A DNA stretch of 64,000 nt from Torreya grandis (lineage: Eukaryota > Streptophyta > Pinopsida > Cupressales > Taxaceae), in assembly GCA_037957365.1 (NCBI GenBank), contig JARHVA010001426.1, positions 587,501 to 651,500 of the forward strand, read 5' to 3'. The notes beneath the pieces are model-generated. The model was not told the DNA's origin. It was given only the letters and a program-made list of their open reading frames with translations, and did not search any database. The translations under genes were made by a program, and so were the position numbers. Position 1 is the stretch's first letter; every line of letters begins with the position of its first letter. Below are positions 24,802-35,758 of this stretch, piece after piece.

Positions 24802-25517
24802 TGTCATGACCTCTCTTCCTGCACTGTGGACTCGTGCTCATACTTTAAGTTGTTTTGGACCTCATTTAGTATTTTATGTCAGAATGAGTTGATTGTCAAG
24901 TTAACTTAAATTTTTTTCTTGATTTCAAAGTTTATTAGATCATCAATAGGATTTTTGCAATAAGTAAGGTATGAATTTAATTTCATTTTCAAATTTCTAA
25001 AGTTATGAAATTAAATTGGTAAAGTATTTAAGCTAATTCTTTTTGTAGAAATGTATATATGCAATGTTGTCATGAACAAGGAAAAATTTAATGAGATGAA
25101 TGGATTAATATTAGATGAAAATTTTATTAGTTTGATAATATCATATAAATAGGTCAAAGGTTATTTTAAATTAATAAAATGAACCCTGACGATAAAACAT
25201 ATAGAGTGTATAGTACATTTAAAATGTACAGTATTTGAAAATACATTGTAATTTAGAAATAGGCTCCATAACACAACATAGACTTAGACAAATAATTTAA
25301 GGTTAAACAAAACTACACAATGTTTGGTATTAATCGATGCTTCCAGCTCACATTTATAGGTAATGCCATCATGCTTGAGCTACTATATCTATAGCCTAAC
25401 ATCGCTACAACAATGACATCTGGGTATCATCCCTATAAACCATCGAGGAGAAATAAGGGTCCTGTCATGTCATTAAGACCAAGAAGTGGTATAATCCCTC
25501 TTAGTTAACTACACTAA

Positions 25518-25814
25518 TTAAGATAAGAAAACAAATTTAACTACCTTAAATGATTTTGACTTGTGAACTTGTGAAATAGAGATGGAAAAAGTACATTTCA
25601 TATGCAAAACTTGGTACCACCAAAAATGAGCAATGAAAACTAGGATTGAGAATGTTAAACCCATTATTATCAAGAAAAAACCAACCATATGGCTCTTAGA
25701 TAATGAAAATTTGGGAATAGAAATTGTATGAATTAGGTTAACTAAAGCAAGGATCAAAAACATTATTGATGTAAACAAAAGTAAAAGGGGGTGATGTAGC
25801 TTGTAAATGTTCAT
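25518..25814 (-). other. Antisense hydrophobic open frame in the 5' LTR
   Basis: A 98-codon minus-strand frame with two hydrophobic stretches, including K-S-H-M-V-G-F-F-L-I-I-M-G-L-T-F-S-I-L-V. The matching part of the 3' LTR (34682-34894) also stays open over the same core, with K-S-H-M-V-G-G-F-L-I-I-I-G. No known protein is recalled. It may be chance in AT-rich DNA. Confidence 0.2.
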
Positions 25815-26400
25815 TTATATTTATTATTAAGATTTAGGGTGAGTTTAGTTAAAAAATTATTGAGTCACTTAAACTAATAATTTTACACTCCTATTTGGGT
25901 AGCAATCATAGAGTAACTATCTAGATAAATGGGCCCTAGAAAGGACTACATACCTAGATCTACAGTTCACATGAAACTTATAATAGAAAATAGAAATACA
26001 TGCATACTACACCATGATCCTATTTGAAATCAGGTATGTAGGTAGTATAGGAAGCAAAGGATGCTTCTAGTACGTAAGTAAATAGGATGGGGTTGGGGTT
26101 ATACGCCAAAAAAGATTAAATCTAACTAAGAAATCAAGACCATTATAATAAGACCCTAGTTTAGATAAACAAAGCAAAGATAAGAAATCTATGATATACT
26201 TGAAAGGATCTTGATTGGATCATCATAGTTCTCAAGGCTTTGGTCAAAATTTGAGGCATAATACGACCATTTGTTATATTTTTTATAATCCTATCATAAT
26301 GATCTCAGTGCTTATCCAATAGAGATGAGCAGTGAATAATAAGCGACTCAAGATTTAGTTGATCCTGATGAGTCAAGTCTCTGGTTAGAGCATAACTCAT

Positions 26401-26550
26401 ATGGTTAGATGCTTGCCCATTTGGAATAGGATAATAGATGCCTAACATGTATGGTTAGATGCTTGCCCATTTGGAAAATGAGAATAGATGCCTAACCTAT
26501 ATGGTTAGATGCTTACCTGGTTGGTAAAAGATATATGATAGGAAATAGTA
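26401..26550 (+). repeat. Three 50-bp direct repeats near the end of the 5' LTR
   Basis: ATGGTTAGATGCTT starts at 26401, 26451 and 26501, exactly 50 bp apart. It is followed by ACC/CCCATTTGGAA and, in the first two units, AATAGATGCCTAAC. The 3' LTR has the same triplet at about 35514, 35564 and 35614, so the array predates insertion. Position near the LTR end suggests the U5 or enhancer region. Confidence 0.85.
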
Positions 26551-26632
26551 TACCCAAGTTATATTCATAGACAAACATTAATTAAACCAAAAAGATATTC
26601 TCTGTTTTAGGATATGATTGATCGCTACATTT

Positions 26633-26645
26633 TGGTATCAGAGCC
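26633..26645 (+). other. Primer binding site (initiator-Met tRNA)
   Basis: TGGTATCAGAGCC lies three bases after the 5' LTR. It is complementary to the 3' end of plant initiator methionine tRNA, the usual primer for Ty3/gypsy and many Ty1/copia elements. Confidence 0.95.
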
Positions 26646-26799
26646 TAGGTTTAAAAGCTAGGCCTTAAGCCTACTATGACTTACACTTAGTAAAATATTA
26701 ATCATTAATGATAACTTGTTGAGAAAACTGAAAACTATGAGAAACTAATTTGGTTAAAATTGTTTGTTCAGACATGGTTCATCAAAAAACTTCAAGGAA

Positions 26800-28643
26800 A
26801 GGAAAATTAAAAAGAAAAAAGAACAAATGGAAAATAGAACCTCCCTCCACTCCAAAATAACCCATTTACATTTCTGACTTGGATACAATAGCTATAATCC
26901 AAAGTAAACTCAAATATTTGAAAGTGGAGCTAGTTAAAATGAAACCAGCTATGATTGAACCTATAGTCAAATGTCCATTTAAGAGGCCCTCTACAATAAG
27001 AGATTTTCCATTTGGAATGAGTTATAACACATTTTACATAAGCCTTGAAGTATGTAAGGAATATAACTGATGCCACTAATATGTGGTTCCATTAGAAGAT
27101 GAAGGTCTCAAAGAAATGGAACTGGATGAAGAAGATTATGTTTAGAAGAATTTTGAATCAATGTTATACAAACATCTATATGTTATAGTCATAAAGCTTA
27201 TCCTCTATAAAGCTAAGAACTCTATGCAATAAAAAGATGAATAAGATTATCAAATGCTTAATTTTTGTCAATCTTATGTGTGACTGTGATCAATAATAGA
27301 ATATATAAGAAAATCAGAGTTATCCAAAACAAAGTTATGCTATCAATTATCTTGAATGAAAATTGAAGGGATTGTGTTATTTCTATTAGGAAACCAAATG
27401 GTAAGACCTAGATGATCAACTAAGAATCAATGGGAAAATGTGAGATATGCAAAATCTAACAATGAAAATGTTGAACAATAGGTTCTATAAAATAGAGAAC
27501 TAGGGATAGATGCCATTTTTAATTTGTTGACCGAAAAAAGAGATAAAATAGACTCACTTGAGTAGGTGATTAACGATCTTAGGTCAAGGCAAGAAAATAT
27601 AGAAAACATAGTGGAACCTAACCTTGATAATCTACCTAAAGAAGAACCACAAATAGTTAATGAAATAGAGTTTTTAGCTCCCAAAATTGAACCTCCATTT
27701 TTTTATCTAAGAAAATATTTGAAAAAGATTTTACCCCCTAAGTTTGATGGGAAATAGTTAGGTGAAGGAGTTGATAATTGGATAAATGAGATGGAAAAAT
27801 AATTTAACTTGAGAAACTAAAATAATGAAACTAAGGTGTTGTGGGGATCCTACCAATTGGAAAGAGAGGCAGCTAGCTAGTGGACTAAAACAATGAAATT
27901 AAATGGAATAACTAAGGAAAATTTGACTTGGGATCAGTTTGATCACCATTTCAAGAAGAGATTGTTACCCCAGTTATTATTTGATGAGAAGACTAGAATT
28001 TCATAACCTAAGGTAGGGAGGCATGTCATAATAATAGTACTAGGATAGATTTGTCAAATTACTTATGTATGTGCCTATATACTAGAAGGATGAAAGAGGT
28101 CAGACGAGAAATCTCATCCTAGGACTGAATGAAAACATAGGAGTGGAAGTAGATATGCACAGACCTAAGAACATGAATGAAGTGATATAAAAATACCTCA
28201 AATAGGAATGGAAATTGAAGGCCTTAGATGTTGCAAGACAAAATTTTAACAATGATCGAAATAGAGCCTTTAAAAGGAAAACAAATTTAAGGGGAGAGCA
28301 AGTTGTGGATAAAGCCCAAAGAATAAATCCAATAGGTAGAGCACCCCCACCAAATCAAAATTAGAGAAATAATTTTGGAAGGTAAAACAATAGGGGAGGA
28401 GATAATAATAGGAATGATCAAAGGAATTACAATCTCCCAATGTATCCTTCATGGATTTTTGGTGATGCCTCGAGGAACCCAGTACCAAAAGGCCCGCTAG
28501 GAGGATGTTTTACTTGTGGAAGAAATTACTTCATGTGAGGGTGCCCAAAGATGCAACAACATATAAGGGATAATAAACCTCAGAGAGGACCATAAAAAAG
28601 GATCAATGTTGTAGTAAGGAATTGCTAAAATAGATACCGGAAT
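26800..28643 (+). pseudogene. gag: gag of the chromovirus
   Basis: Nucleocapsid/capsid precursor of the Ty3/gypsy element. The clearest capsid part is 27700-28010, with L-P-P-K-F-D-G-K and N-W-I-N-E-M-E-K, then L-E-R-E-A-A-S/stop-W-W and W-D-Q-F-D-H-H-F-K-K-R, the Retrotrans_gag pattern. A zinc knuckle at 28506-28544 reads C-F-T-C-G-R-N-Y-F-M-stop-G-C: the first two Cys and the last remain, the His is Tyr, and one spacer residue is missing. Numerous stops and frame changes run through the whole gene. Short open pieces lie at 26879-27070 and 27566-27757. The start codon cannot be fixed. Confidence 0.75.
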
Positions 28644-29054
28644 GTGCCATTTGAAGCTACATGCATATTATTAGGTAAACCCATTTCAATTCTCATAGAT
28701 ACTAGTTCATCAAAATGTTTCATTTCTCTGGAATTAGTAATAAAAATGTCTCTTCTAGTGAATTGCATGAATTCATCATGGATGGTCCAGTATGGGGATA
28801 AGGTAGTTAAGGAAGTGTCTGAATGTCTACCCAAGGCAATAATACAATTTCCAAATTTTGAGACAAGCTTAGACATGTTTGTAGCACCCTTAGGAGATGA
28901 TGATGTAATAACAGGGATGAATTGGCTCACCAAGCACCAAGCTAAAATAGACTATTATAACAAGTTGGTTAGGTGTTATAATGATGATGGGAGATGGGCC
29001 ATGATTCAAGGGGGTCATAGGCCCATAAAAGTAGAAACCATATCAAATATGTAA
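28644..29054 (+). pseudogene. Aspartic protease of the chromovirus
   Basis: Retropepsin that would cut the Gag-Pol polyprotein. The 136-codon open piece has L-I-D-T-S-S-S-K-C-F-I-S where the family has LIDTGASHSFI; the catalytic Asp (28698-28700) is kept but the Gly of the DTG triad is Ser. Near the end G-M-N-W-L-T-K-H-Q-A-K-I-D matches the conserved GMDWL motif with Asp changed to Asn. It is in the same frame as the zinc-knuckle relic upstream, and a shift separates it from the RT frame. Confidence 0.85.
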
Positions 29055-29194
29055 CTAAAGAAGGAGACAAGGAAGGGATCTCTAATTTTCATGGTGATGA
29101 TAGATGCTAAGGATGAGAGCAAAGATGAACCAACCTTGGAAGGGTGTCCATTTATAAAATAATTTGAGGACGTGTTTCCTGAGAATTACTTAGA

Positions 29195-30060
29195 ATGCCC
29201 CCTAAGAGAGAATTGCATTTCTTAATTGATATTGTACCTAGAGCTGAGCTAGTTTCTATAGCACCCTATAGAATGAACACCACTAAGTTGATGGAACTTA
29301 AAATTTAGCTAGAGGAACTCTTGAGTAAAGGATTGATTAGACCAAGTGTGTCTCCTTGTGGAGCTCTAGTCTTATTTGTTAAAAATAAATATGGAACTCT
29401 AAGATTATACATTGATTATAGATTGTTGAATAAGATCACAATTAAAAATAGAAATCCCCTACCTAGAATAGAAGCCCTTTTTGAGCAAATAAAAGAAGCA
29501 ATATTTTTCTCTAAGATAGACCTTCAATCAGGATATCATCAACTAAGAGTAAAGGAGGAGGATATTCTAAAAAATACTTTTAGGACTAGATATAAACACT
29601 ATGAGTTTGTTATAGTACCCTTTTGAGTGACAAATGATCCTTCAGTATTTATGAATTTAATGAATAGTGTGTTCCATAATTACATGGATAAGTTTATCTT
29701 GGTGTTCATAGACAAAACTCTAATTTATTCTAAGAATGAGGAAGATCACTTAACACATATTCAATTGGTTCTTTAAAGGTTGAGAGAACTTAAACTAGTA
29801 TATAGTAAGTTGTCCAAATGTGTGTTCTTTAAGAAGGAAATCCACTATCTAGGCCACATTATATCCAAAGAAGAAATTGTAGTAGATCTAGACAAGATTA
29901 AGGTAATAATGGAATGGCCAATCCCCAAGAACATATCCGAAGTAAGGATTTTCATGAGGTTAGCAGGATATTATAGGAGATTTGTTGAAGGTTTCTCTAG
30001 GATTGCCAACCTGATTATGACATTGCAAAGGAAAGGTAAGAAGTTTATATGGACAAAGTA
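29195..30060 (+). pseudogene. pol: Reverse transcriptase of the chromovirus
   Basis: Ty3/gypsy RT. It shows [17 protein letters not shown], then [11 protein letters not shown] (family RMCIDYRxLN), [12 protein letters not shown] with the first catalytic Asp kept, and V-F-I-D-K-T-L-I-Y-S-K at 29705-29737. The last is the F/YxDD box with the second Asp changed to Lys (29714-29716), which alone would inactivate the enzyme. The connection region has H-Y-L-G-H-I-I-S-K-E and F-M-R-L-A-G-Y-Y-R-R-F-V. The open pieces are 29321-29626 and 29780-30061, in the same frame and separated by stops. Confidence 0.95.
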
Positions 30061-30520
30061 GTGTGATAAATATTTCTAGATTCTAAAGGAAAAGTTGATG
30101 ATGACACCCATCTTGAAGGTACCCAATTTGAATGGACATTTCATGGTTGTAACTAATGTGTCAATTGAAAGATTGGGAGGACTACTCATTTAGAATGATA
30201 GCATAATAGCATATGAGTCTAAGAAATTGAAAACCCATGAAGTAAATTATGCCCCTCATGATTTAGAATTGGTATCAATTGTTAAAACTTTATAGAAGTG
30301 GAGACATTTCCTTATTAGAAAACCTTTTGAACTAAAAAATGACCATCAAGGGCTAAAGTACATATTCACTGAACCCAATCTAAATTTTAGACAAAGAAGG
30401 TGGTTGGATTTCTTGAGTGAGTATGATTTTGAAATTGAGTACATCAAGGGAAAAGAGAACAAGGTTGCTGATGCTTTGAGTAGGAGAAGACACCTAATGA
30501 ATATAACAATGCTTAGATTT
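30061..30520 (+). pseudogene. pol: RNase H of the chromovirus
   Basis: Continues in the RT frame. Landmarks are I-L-K-V-P-N-L-N-G-H-F (family PVLxxPDFxxxF), V-V-T-N-V-S, I-A-Y-E-S-K-K-L, N-Y-A-P-H-D-L-E-L (family NYxxxExELLA), W-R-H-F-L-I, H-Q-G-L-K-Y-I-F and E-Y-I-K-G-K-E-N-K-V-A-D-A-L-S-R-R at its end. The first catalytic Asp (xxTDAS) appears as Asn in V-T-N-V-S, so the site is damaged. Several stops replace Gln or Trp codons. Confidence 0.9.
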
Positions 30521-30559
30521 AATCTAAAAGGTAAAATATTTGAAGGATGAAAGAAATAC

Positions 30560-31790
30560 CCTTTGTATAATCAAGTTAGAGTGATGATAGAAGAAAATTT
30601 GGAAGACCCAAGAACTAAAGGATATACCTTGGATGGCAAGGGTTTGCTTTGGTATAAGAATATGATCTATTTTATAGATGTGGAAGACTTAAGGAAGATA
30701 ATTTTGACTGAAGTTCATGATGCACCCTACTTAGGTCATCTTGGGGTAAATAAACTATATGTCAATCTTAAGAAACTATACTTTTGGCAAGGGATGAAAA
30801 GATATATAGTATTATATGTATCATGATGCTTGGAATGTCAGAGGGTTAAATAAGAACACCATCATCCTATATGAATTTTATATCTACATGACATTCTATA
30901 ATATAAATGGAAACTTGTCAGTATAGTTTTCATACAAGGATTACCTATGACAACCTACATGCATAATGCTATTATGGTGGTAATCAACAAGCTTACTAAG
31001 GTGACACATCTCATACTTGGGAACTTGATTGATGATGCACCAACCTTAGTGAACCAATTTATAAAGGAAGTGGTTAGATTTCATAGAGTTCCAAAAAAGA
31101 TCATATCAAATAGAGATTCTAGGTTTACTTCAGGGTTTCGGATGACCCTACAGTCAACATTAGGTACATAATTGAACTTTAGCTCCATATTTCATCCTGA
31201 AATATATGGAAAAAAAAGGACAAATCAGGTTGTAGAAGACCTCTTAAGGATGTAGTATATGGATCAACAAACAAAATGGGAAACTTATCTTCTATTGGTA
31301 GAATTTTCCTATAATAACTTGCTTCAAACATCTTTTGGTATGGCTCCATTTGAAGCTCTATATGGGAGAAGCTATCAAACACCACTTAGTTGGGATAACC
31401 TTGAGGATAGAATAGTAATCAGTCTTTAAATGTTGAAAGACATGGAAGAATAGGTGAAAGTTATAAGGCATAGGTTGAAGGAAGGATCAGATAGAAAAAA
31501 GAGCTACACAAATAGGAAGAGAGTTCAGAGAGAATTCTTGATTGGTGATAAAGTGTTTTTAAGGGTCAGACCATACAATATTTCCATAACCTTTTGGAAC
31601 AAGGTGAAGTTAGCTCCTTGATTTGTAAGACCTTTTGAGGTTCTAGAGAGAATCAACCTAGTAGCCTATCGATTGGCCTTAACCCCATAGTTTAGTCACA
31701 TTCATGATGTCTTCCATGTGTTGCTTCTTAAGAAATATGTGCCTGATGATAAACACATTTTAAGCTATAATGATTTGTAGGTACAAGAAC
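30560..31790 (+). pseudogene. pol: Integrase of the chromovirus
   Basis: Zinc-binding head with H-D-A-P-Y-L-G-H-L-G and C-L-E-C-Q-R, then a catalytic core. The core's three acidic residues all appear lost: the strand that should read SMDF is S-I-V-F near 30930, I-I-S-N-R-D-S-R-F-T-S stands for SDRDPRF near 31100, and H-P-E-I-Y-G-K-K-R-T-N-Q replaces HPQTDGQTERTNQ near 31200. Later conserved blocks survive: F-G-M-A-P-F-E-A-L-Y-G-R, D-K-V-F-L-R-V-R-P, F-V-R-P-F-E-V-L-E-R and H-D-V-F-H-V-L-L-L-K-K-Y. The frame is the same as RT-RNase H with stops. Confidence 0.9.
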
Positions 31791-31956
31791 CTGGTAGAAT
31801 AACAATAGAGCCATATAGAGTGTTGGAGAGGCACTGGTAGAAATTATGTAATAGAGAGGTTGATCAATGCAAGGTACAATGGTATCAATATGGTGAAAAA
31901 AGTACAACTTGGGAAGACACCAAATAAATAAAAAACATGCTTCCATTTTTATTTTA
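31791..31956 (+). pseudogene. Chromodomain-like C-terminus of integrase
   Basis: After the integrase, the same frame gives P-Y-R-V-L-E-R-H-W-stop-K-L-C-N-R-E-V, then K-V-Q-W-Y-Q-Y and T-T-W-E-D, and ends N-M-L-P-F-L-F-stop. The order L-x-R, then KVxW, then TWE, then PxLF matches the chromodomain at the end of chromovirus integrases, which steers insertion to particular chromatin. This is why I call the element a chromovirus. Confidence 0.8.
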
Positions 31957-32011
31957 AAGCAATGAACTTAATAAAACTTTTGTAGTACATTGGGACAAAG
32001 CATAATTTAAT

Positions 32012-32021
32012 AGGGGGAAGA
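32012..32021 (+). other. Polypurine tract
   Basis: AGGGGGAAGA lies directly before the TGTCATGACC start of the 3' LTR. This is the usual plus-strand primer site in LTR retrotransposons. Confidence 0.9.
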
Positions 32022-35000
32022 TGTCATGACCTCTCTTCCCACACTGTGGACTCGTGCTCATACTTTAACTTGTTTTGGACCTCATTTAGTATTTTATGTC
32101 AGAATGAGTTGATTGTCAAGTTAACTTAAATTTTGTGTTGATTTCAAAGTATATAAGATCATCGATCAAAAACCAGTGTATGAATTTAATTTCATTTTCA
32201 AATTTCTAAAGTTAGGAAATCAAATCGTTACAGTATTTAAGCTAATTATTTTCATAGAAATGTATATATGCAATGTTATCATGAACAAGGGAAAATTTAA
32301 TGAGATGAATGGATTAATATTAGATGAAAATTTTATCAGTATGATAATATCAGATAAATACGTCAAAGGTTATTTTAAATTAATAAAATGAACTTTTCTT
32401 TATTTATTTTTATTTTAAGAACTTTCAAATAAATTATTGTAAATGATTTAAGAGTTTAATTATTATTAATTTATTTATATTATCATAAATAATTTAAGTT
32501 TATTAGATTATTTATAATTTAATTTACACCTAATAAAAAATATTACCTTCGTAACAAATATTTAAAATAAGACCGTCCTAAGCTAAGCCTACATAACAAA
32601 TCTACCATGTCACACATCGACAATTAAACTCCATGTAAGTTAAAAAACCCTTCCACTACATAACATAAGAAGGTGCAGTCATAAGACTTTCAATTAGAAA
32701 TAAAATGCTCCACCTCCCTTAGTCATCACCCACTTAACTCATGCTTCAGCCATGTGAAGGGATGAACTCGCTGCCACATCAACCAAATAAGGAACAATTA
32801 AAAACCATCGATGAAGGGAAAAGCCAATGAGAAGCAATGAAGTGAGGAGAGAATCTGGTGAAGAAATATTTAATAAGGATTGATGATTTGAGAGATAAAG
32901 GAGAGGCAGTAGATTTATCAACACTTTAGATAAGGGAAGATCGATAGAAAGAAGGAGGCAGGTCAACGTTGAAGTTAAAGAACAACATAGAAGGATTGAT
33001 GTGACAAGGGGGAGAAGGGATCAATGCCTGGTGTAGAAAGAAGATCTATGCCTTTTTCCTTTGCCTCCACACAATCCCTTACTAACCTTTTTGCCCAACA
33101 ACATTAATGTTGTTTCCATATCAAGTTTGGTTCCTTTTTATTCTTTAACTCAGCCCAAGATCAACACTACCACCATACATTTATCTCAGTTATTTCAATT
33201 CAATTGGAACCACATTCCATTTTAGCCAAGGATATCTACGGGCTTAGAAAACTCCTCTACTTGCCTATAGAAAGATCTGGGTGTAACTTAGAATGGTATG
33301 AGCCTATTACTTTCTCGTATATTTTTTATCCTCTGTAGAATGGAAATAAAAAGAATATAAAGGAAAGAGATATATAGTTTTTACACAGATTGCTACATCA
33401 TTCCTTTTAGGTTTGTTCTTGAATTAATGATATTATATTAAAATGACTATAGCTTATCTTTGAAAAATTATGGTGATTATAATATTAATCAATTATACTT
33501 ATACAGTTATTAGTTTACATTGTAATGATATTTGTATAATTGTAACTCTTCATTTGAATAATATGTGAACATTATGTTGAAAAGTTTAAGTACAAGCAGG
33601 GCTACTCAAAAATCTCTTTGTGTGATAGTTGTATAAAACTTACTAAGTTGTTGTTTATTATAATGTGCTACATTATTTATCATGAAGGAAGGTAAATTTT
33701 ATATCTTATCACTAATGTATTAAGTTGAAACATTTTAGGAAGGTGTTATGTAGATCTTGCTAGTTTGACCTACCATTATTCTATGTTGTCTCTTTTCCCT
33801 ATAATTTATTTTTGTGATGTATTTATTTCAATTAATCTTATGGCTGATTTAGAAATTAGGAATTCATGAATACATTACTTTAAAAACTCTTGATTTCATG
33901 GATATATGACATTGAATTATATGCTACATTATCATTCACTGCTTAAGTTGTTATTGACATTTTAAATTTAAGGGTCTAATTCATTCTTCAAGTCTTTACA
34001 TCCTTGACTGTTAGTCTATAATATGAAGATTTCATTGTGATAAATATATGATTGAATTTTAAATTAACCTCAATTATGAATCCCTTGCATTTAATTATTT
34101 TATTTGTCATGACTAAGATGGCTTATTAAGGAAATTATATCTTATCAAATATAACATTATAACCATATTGAAAAATAATAATATATTCTTCATAAAATAT
34201 TTATTTAATGTTAATTTTATAGTTCAATATAACATTATTTGTGGATAGGTTATCTTATAGAAAAGTAGACTAAATATATAATTGTCCAAAATGACATTGA
34301 GGACTAAACTAGAAGATCATGTTACAAATTTTTTTTCTACTTTCCTACTCAATAATTTACTTTTGAAATATAATGCATTAGTTTATTTAAAAGTATCTAT
34401 CCACTTTTAAATCTCAAACTTAGACCAATAATTTAAGGTTAAACAAAACTATGCAATGTTTGGTATTAAGCGGTGCCTCTGACTCATGTTTATGGGTAAT
34501 GCCATCATGCTTGAACTACTACATCCATATCCTAACACAACTGCAACAACAACATCTAAGCATCATCCCTATAAACCATCAGGGAGAAATAAGGGTCATG
34601 TCATGTCATTAAGACCAAGAGGTGGGATAATCCCTCTTGTTCAACTACACTAATCAAAATAATAAAAAAATTTGAACTACCTTAAATGATTCTGACTTGT
34701 GAACTTATGAAATAGAGAATGAAAACCAAGATTGAGAATGTTAAACCAATTATTATCAAGAAACCACCAACCATATGGCTCTTATATAATGAAACTTTGG
34801 TAATAGAAATTGTACTAATTAGGTTGACTAAAGTAAGGATAAAAAACATTGTTGACGTAAACAAAAAGTAAAAGGGGGGTAATGTAGCCTGCAAATGTTC
34901 ATTAATATCTCTTATTAAGATTTAGGACTAGTTTAGTTAAACAAGTATTGAGTCACTTAAACTGATACTTTTATGCTCCCATTTGGGTAGCAATCATAAA

Positions 35001-35753
35001 TGAACTGTATGGGGAACATGGCCCTAGAAAGAGCTACATACCCATATCTACATTTCACATGAAACTTAAAATAGAAAATAGAACTATATGCATACTACAC
35101 CTTGATCTTGTTCAGAAGGAGGTATGTAGGTAGTCTAGGAAGCGAAGGATGCTTCCAGTACATAAGTGAATAGGATGGGGTTGGGGTTGTGTAATAAACA
35201 ATATTAAAGCTAACTAAGAAAGGAAGACCATTATAATAAGACCCTAGTTTAGATAAACAAAGCAAAGATAAGAACTCTGTGATATACTCAACAGGATCCC
35301 GATTGGATCATCACAATTTTTGAGGCTTTAGGCCAAATTCTGAGGTGGAATGCGACTATTTATTATATGTTTTATACACCTATCATGATGACCTCAATGC
35401 TTATCGAATAGAGATGAGTGGTGAATAGTGAATGACTCAGGATCTGGTTGATCTTGATGAGTCAAGTTTCTATCCAGAGCATAACCTACTCATGTGTAAG
35501 ATGCCTAACTCATATGGTTAGATGCTTTCCTATTTGGCATAGGATAATAGATGTTGAACTTATATGGTTAAATGAATTCCCATTTGGAAAGGGATAATAG
35601 TTGCCTAACCTATATGGATAGATGCTTACCTGGTTGGAAAAGGATATCTGATTGGATAAAGTATACCCAATTTATATTCATAGACAAACATTAATTTAAA
35701 AAAATAAAATAAAAATAAAAAATTTGTGTTTTAGGATAGGATCGGTCACTACA
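32022..35753 (+). repeat. 3' LTR (3.7 kb)
   Basis: Starts TGTCATGACC and ends GGTCACTACA. It matches the 5' LTR over its first ~370 bp and from about 34420 to the end, including the 50-bp triplet repeats at about 35514-35660. Between these, 32393-34420 has no counterpart in the 5' LTR. A 50-base gap relative to the 5' LTR also occurs near 34715. Confidence 0.9.
32393..34420. other. 2-kb segment present only in the 3' LTR
   Basis: This AT-rich block separates two stretches that are contiguous, apart from ~100 bp, in the 5' LTR. The bases near 34360 (TTTTGAAATATAATGCATTA) weakly resemble 25232 of the 5' LTR (TTTGAAAATACATTG), which hints that the long form is original and the 5' LTR lost it. 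I see no inverted ends or coding domain that would mark it as an inserted element. A TATA-like word lies at about 33371. Confidence 0.6.
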
Positions 35754-35758
35754 TAACC
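35754..35758. other. Target-site duplication, right copy
   Basis: TAACC directly after the 3' LTR, matching TACCC at 24797-24801 in four of five positions. Confidence 0.55.

Larger units (their letters stand above)
24802..26629 (+). repeat. 5' LTR
   Basis: Runs from TGTCATGACC to ATCGCTACA, 1828 bp, with TG...CA ends. It aligns with the 3' LTR at both ends but lacks about 2 kb found there; at 25187-25285 it has roughly 100 bp of other sequence instead. The first 100 bases differ from the 3' LTR at only a few sites, whereas later parts are more diverged. It would supply the element's promoter and polyadenylation signals. Confidence 0.9.
24802..35753 (+). mobile_element. Ty3/gypsy chromovirus (full structure, decayed)
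   Basis: A complete LTR retrotransposon on the plus strand: 5' LTR starting TGTCATGACC and ending GCTACA, primer site for initiator-Met tRNA, gag with a zinc-knuckle relic, protease, RT, RNase H, integrase, a chromodomain-like C-terminus, polypurine tract and 3' LTR. The order PR-RT-RH-IN plus the terminal chromodomain places it among chromoviruses; very long LTRs would fit the Tekay/Del branch. The flanks TACCC (24797-24801) and TAACC (35754-35758) look like a 5-bp target duplication with one change. Every ORF is interrupted, so the element is dead, and its LTRs have diverged. Confidence 0.9.

Noticed and set aside
28625..28933. 102-codon minus-strand frame
   Set aside because: Shadow of the protease on the plus strand, which has recognisable LIDTS and GMNWL motifs.
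32393..34420. Extra LTR segment as a nested DNA transposon
   Set aside because: No inverted ends, target duplication or coding trace; it may be original LTR sequence lost from the other copy.
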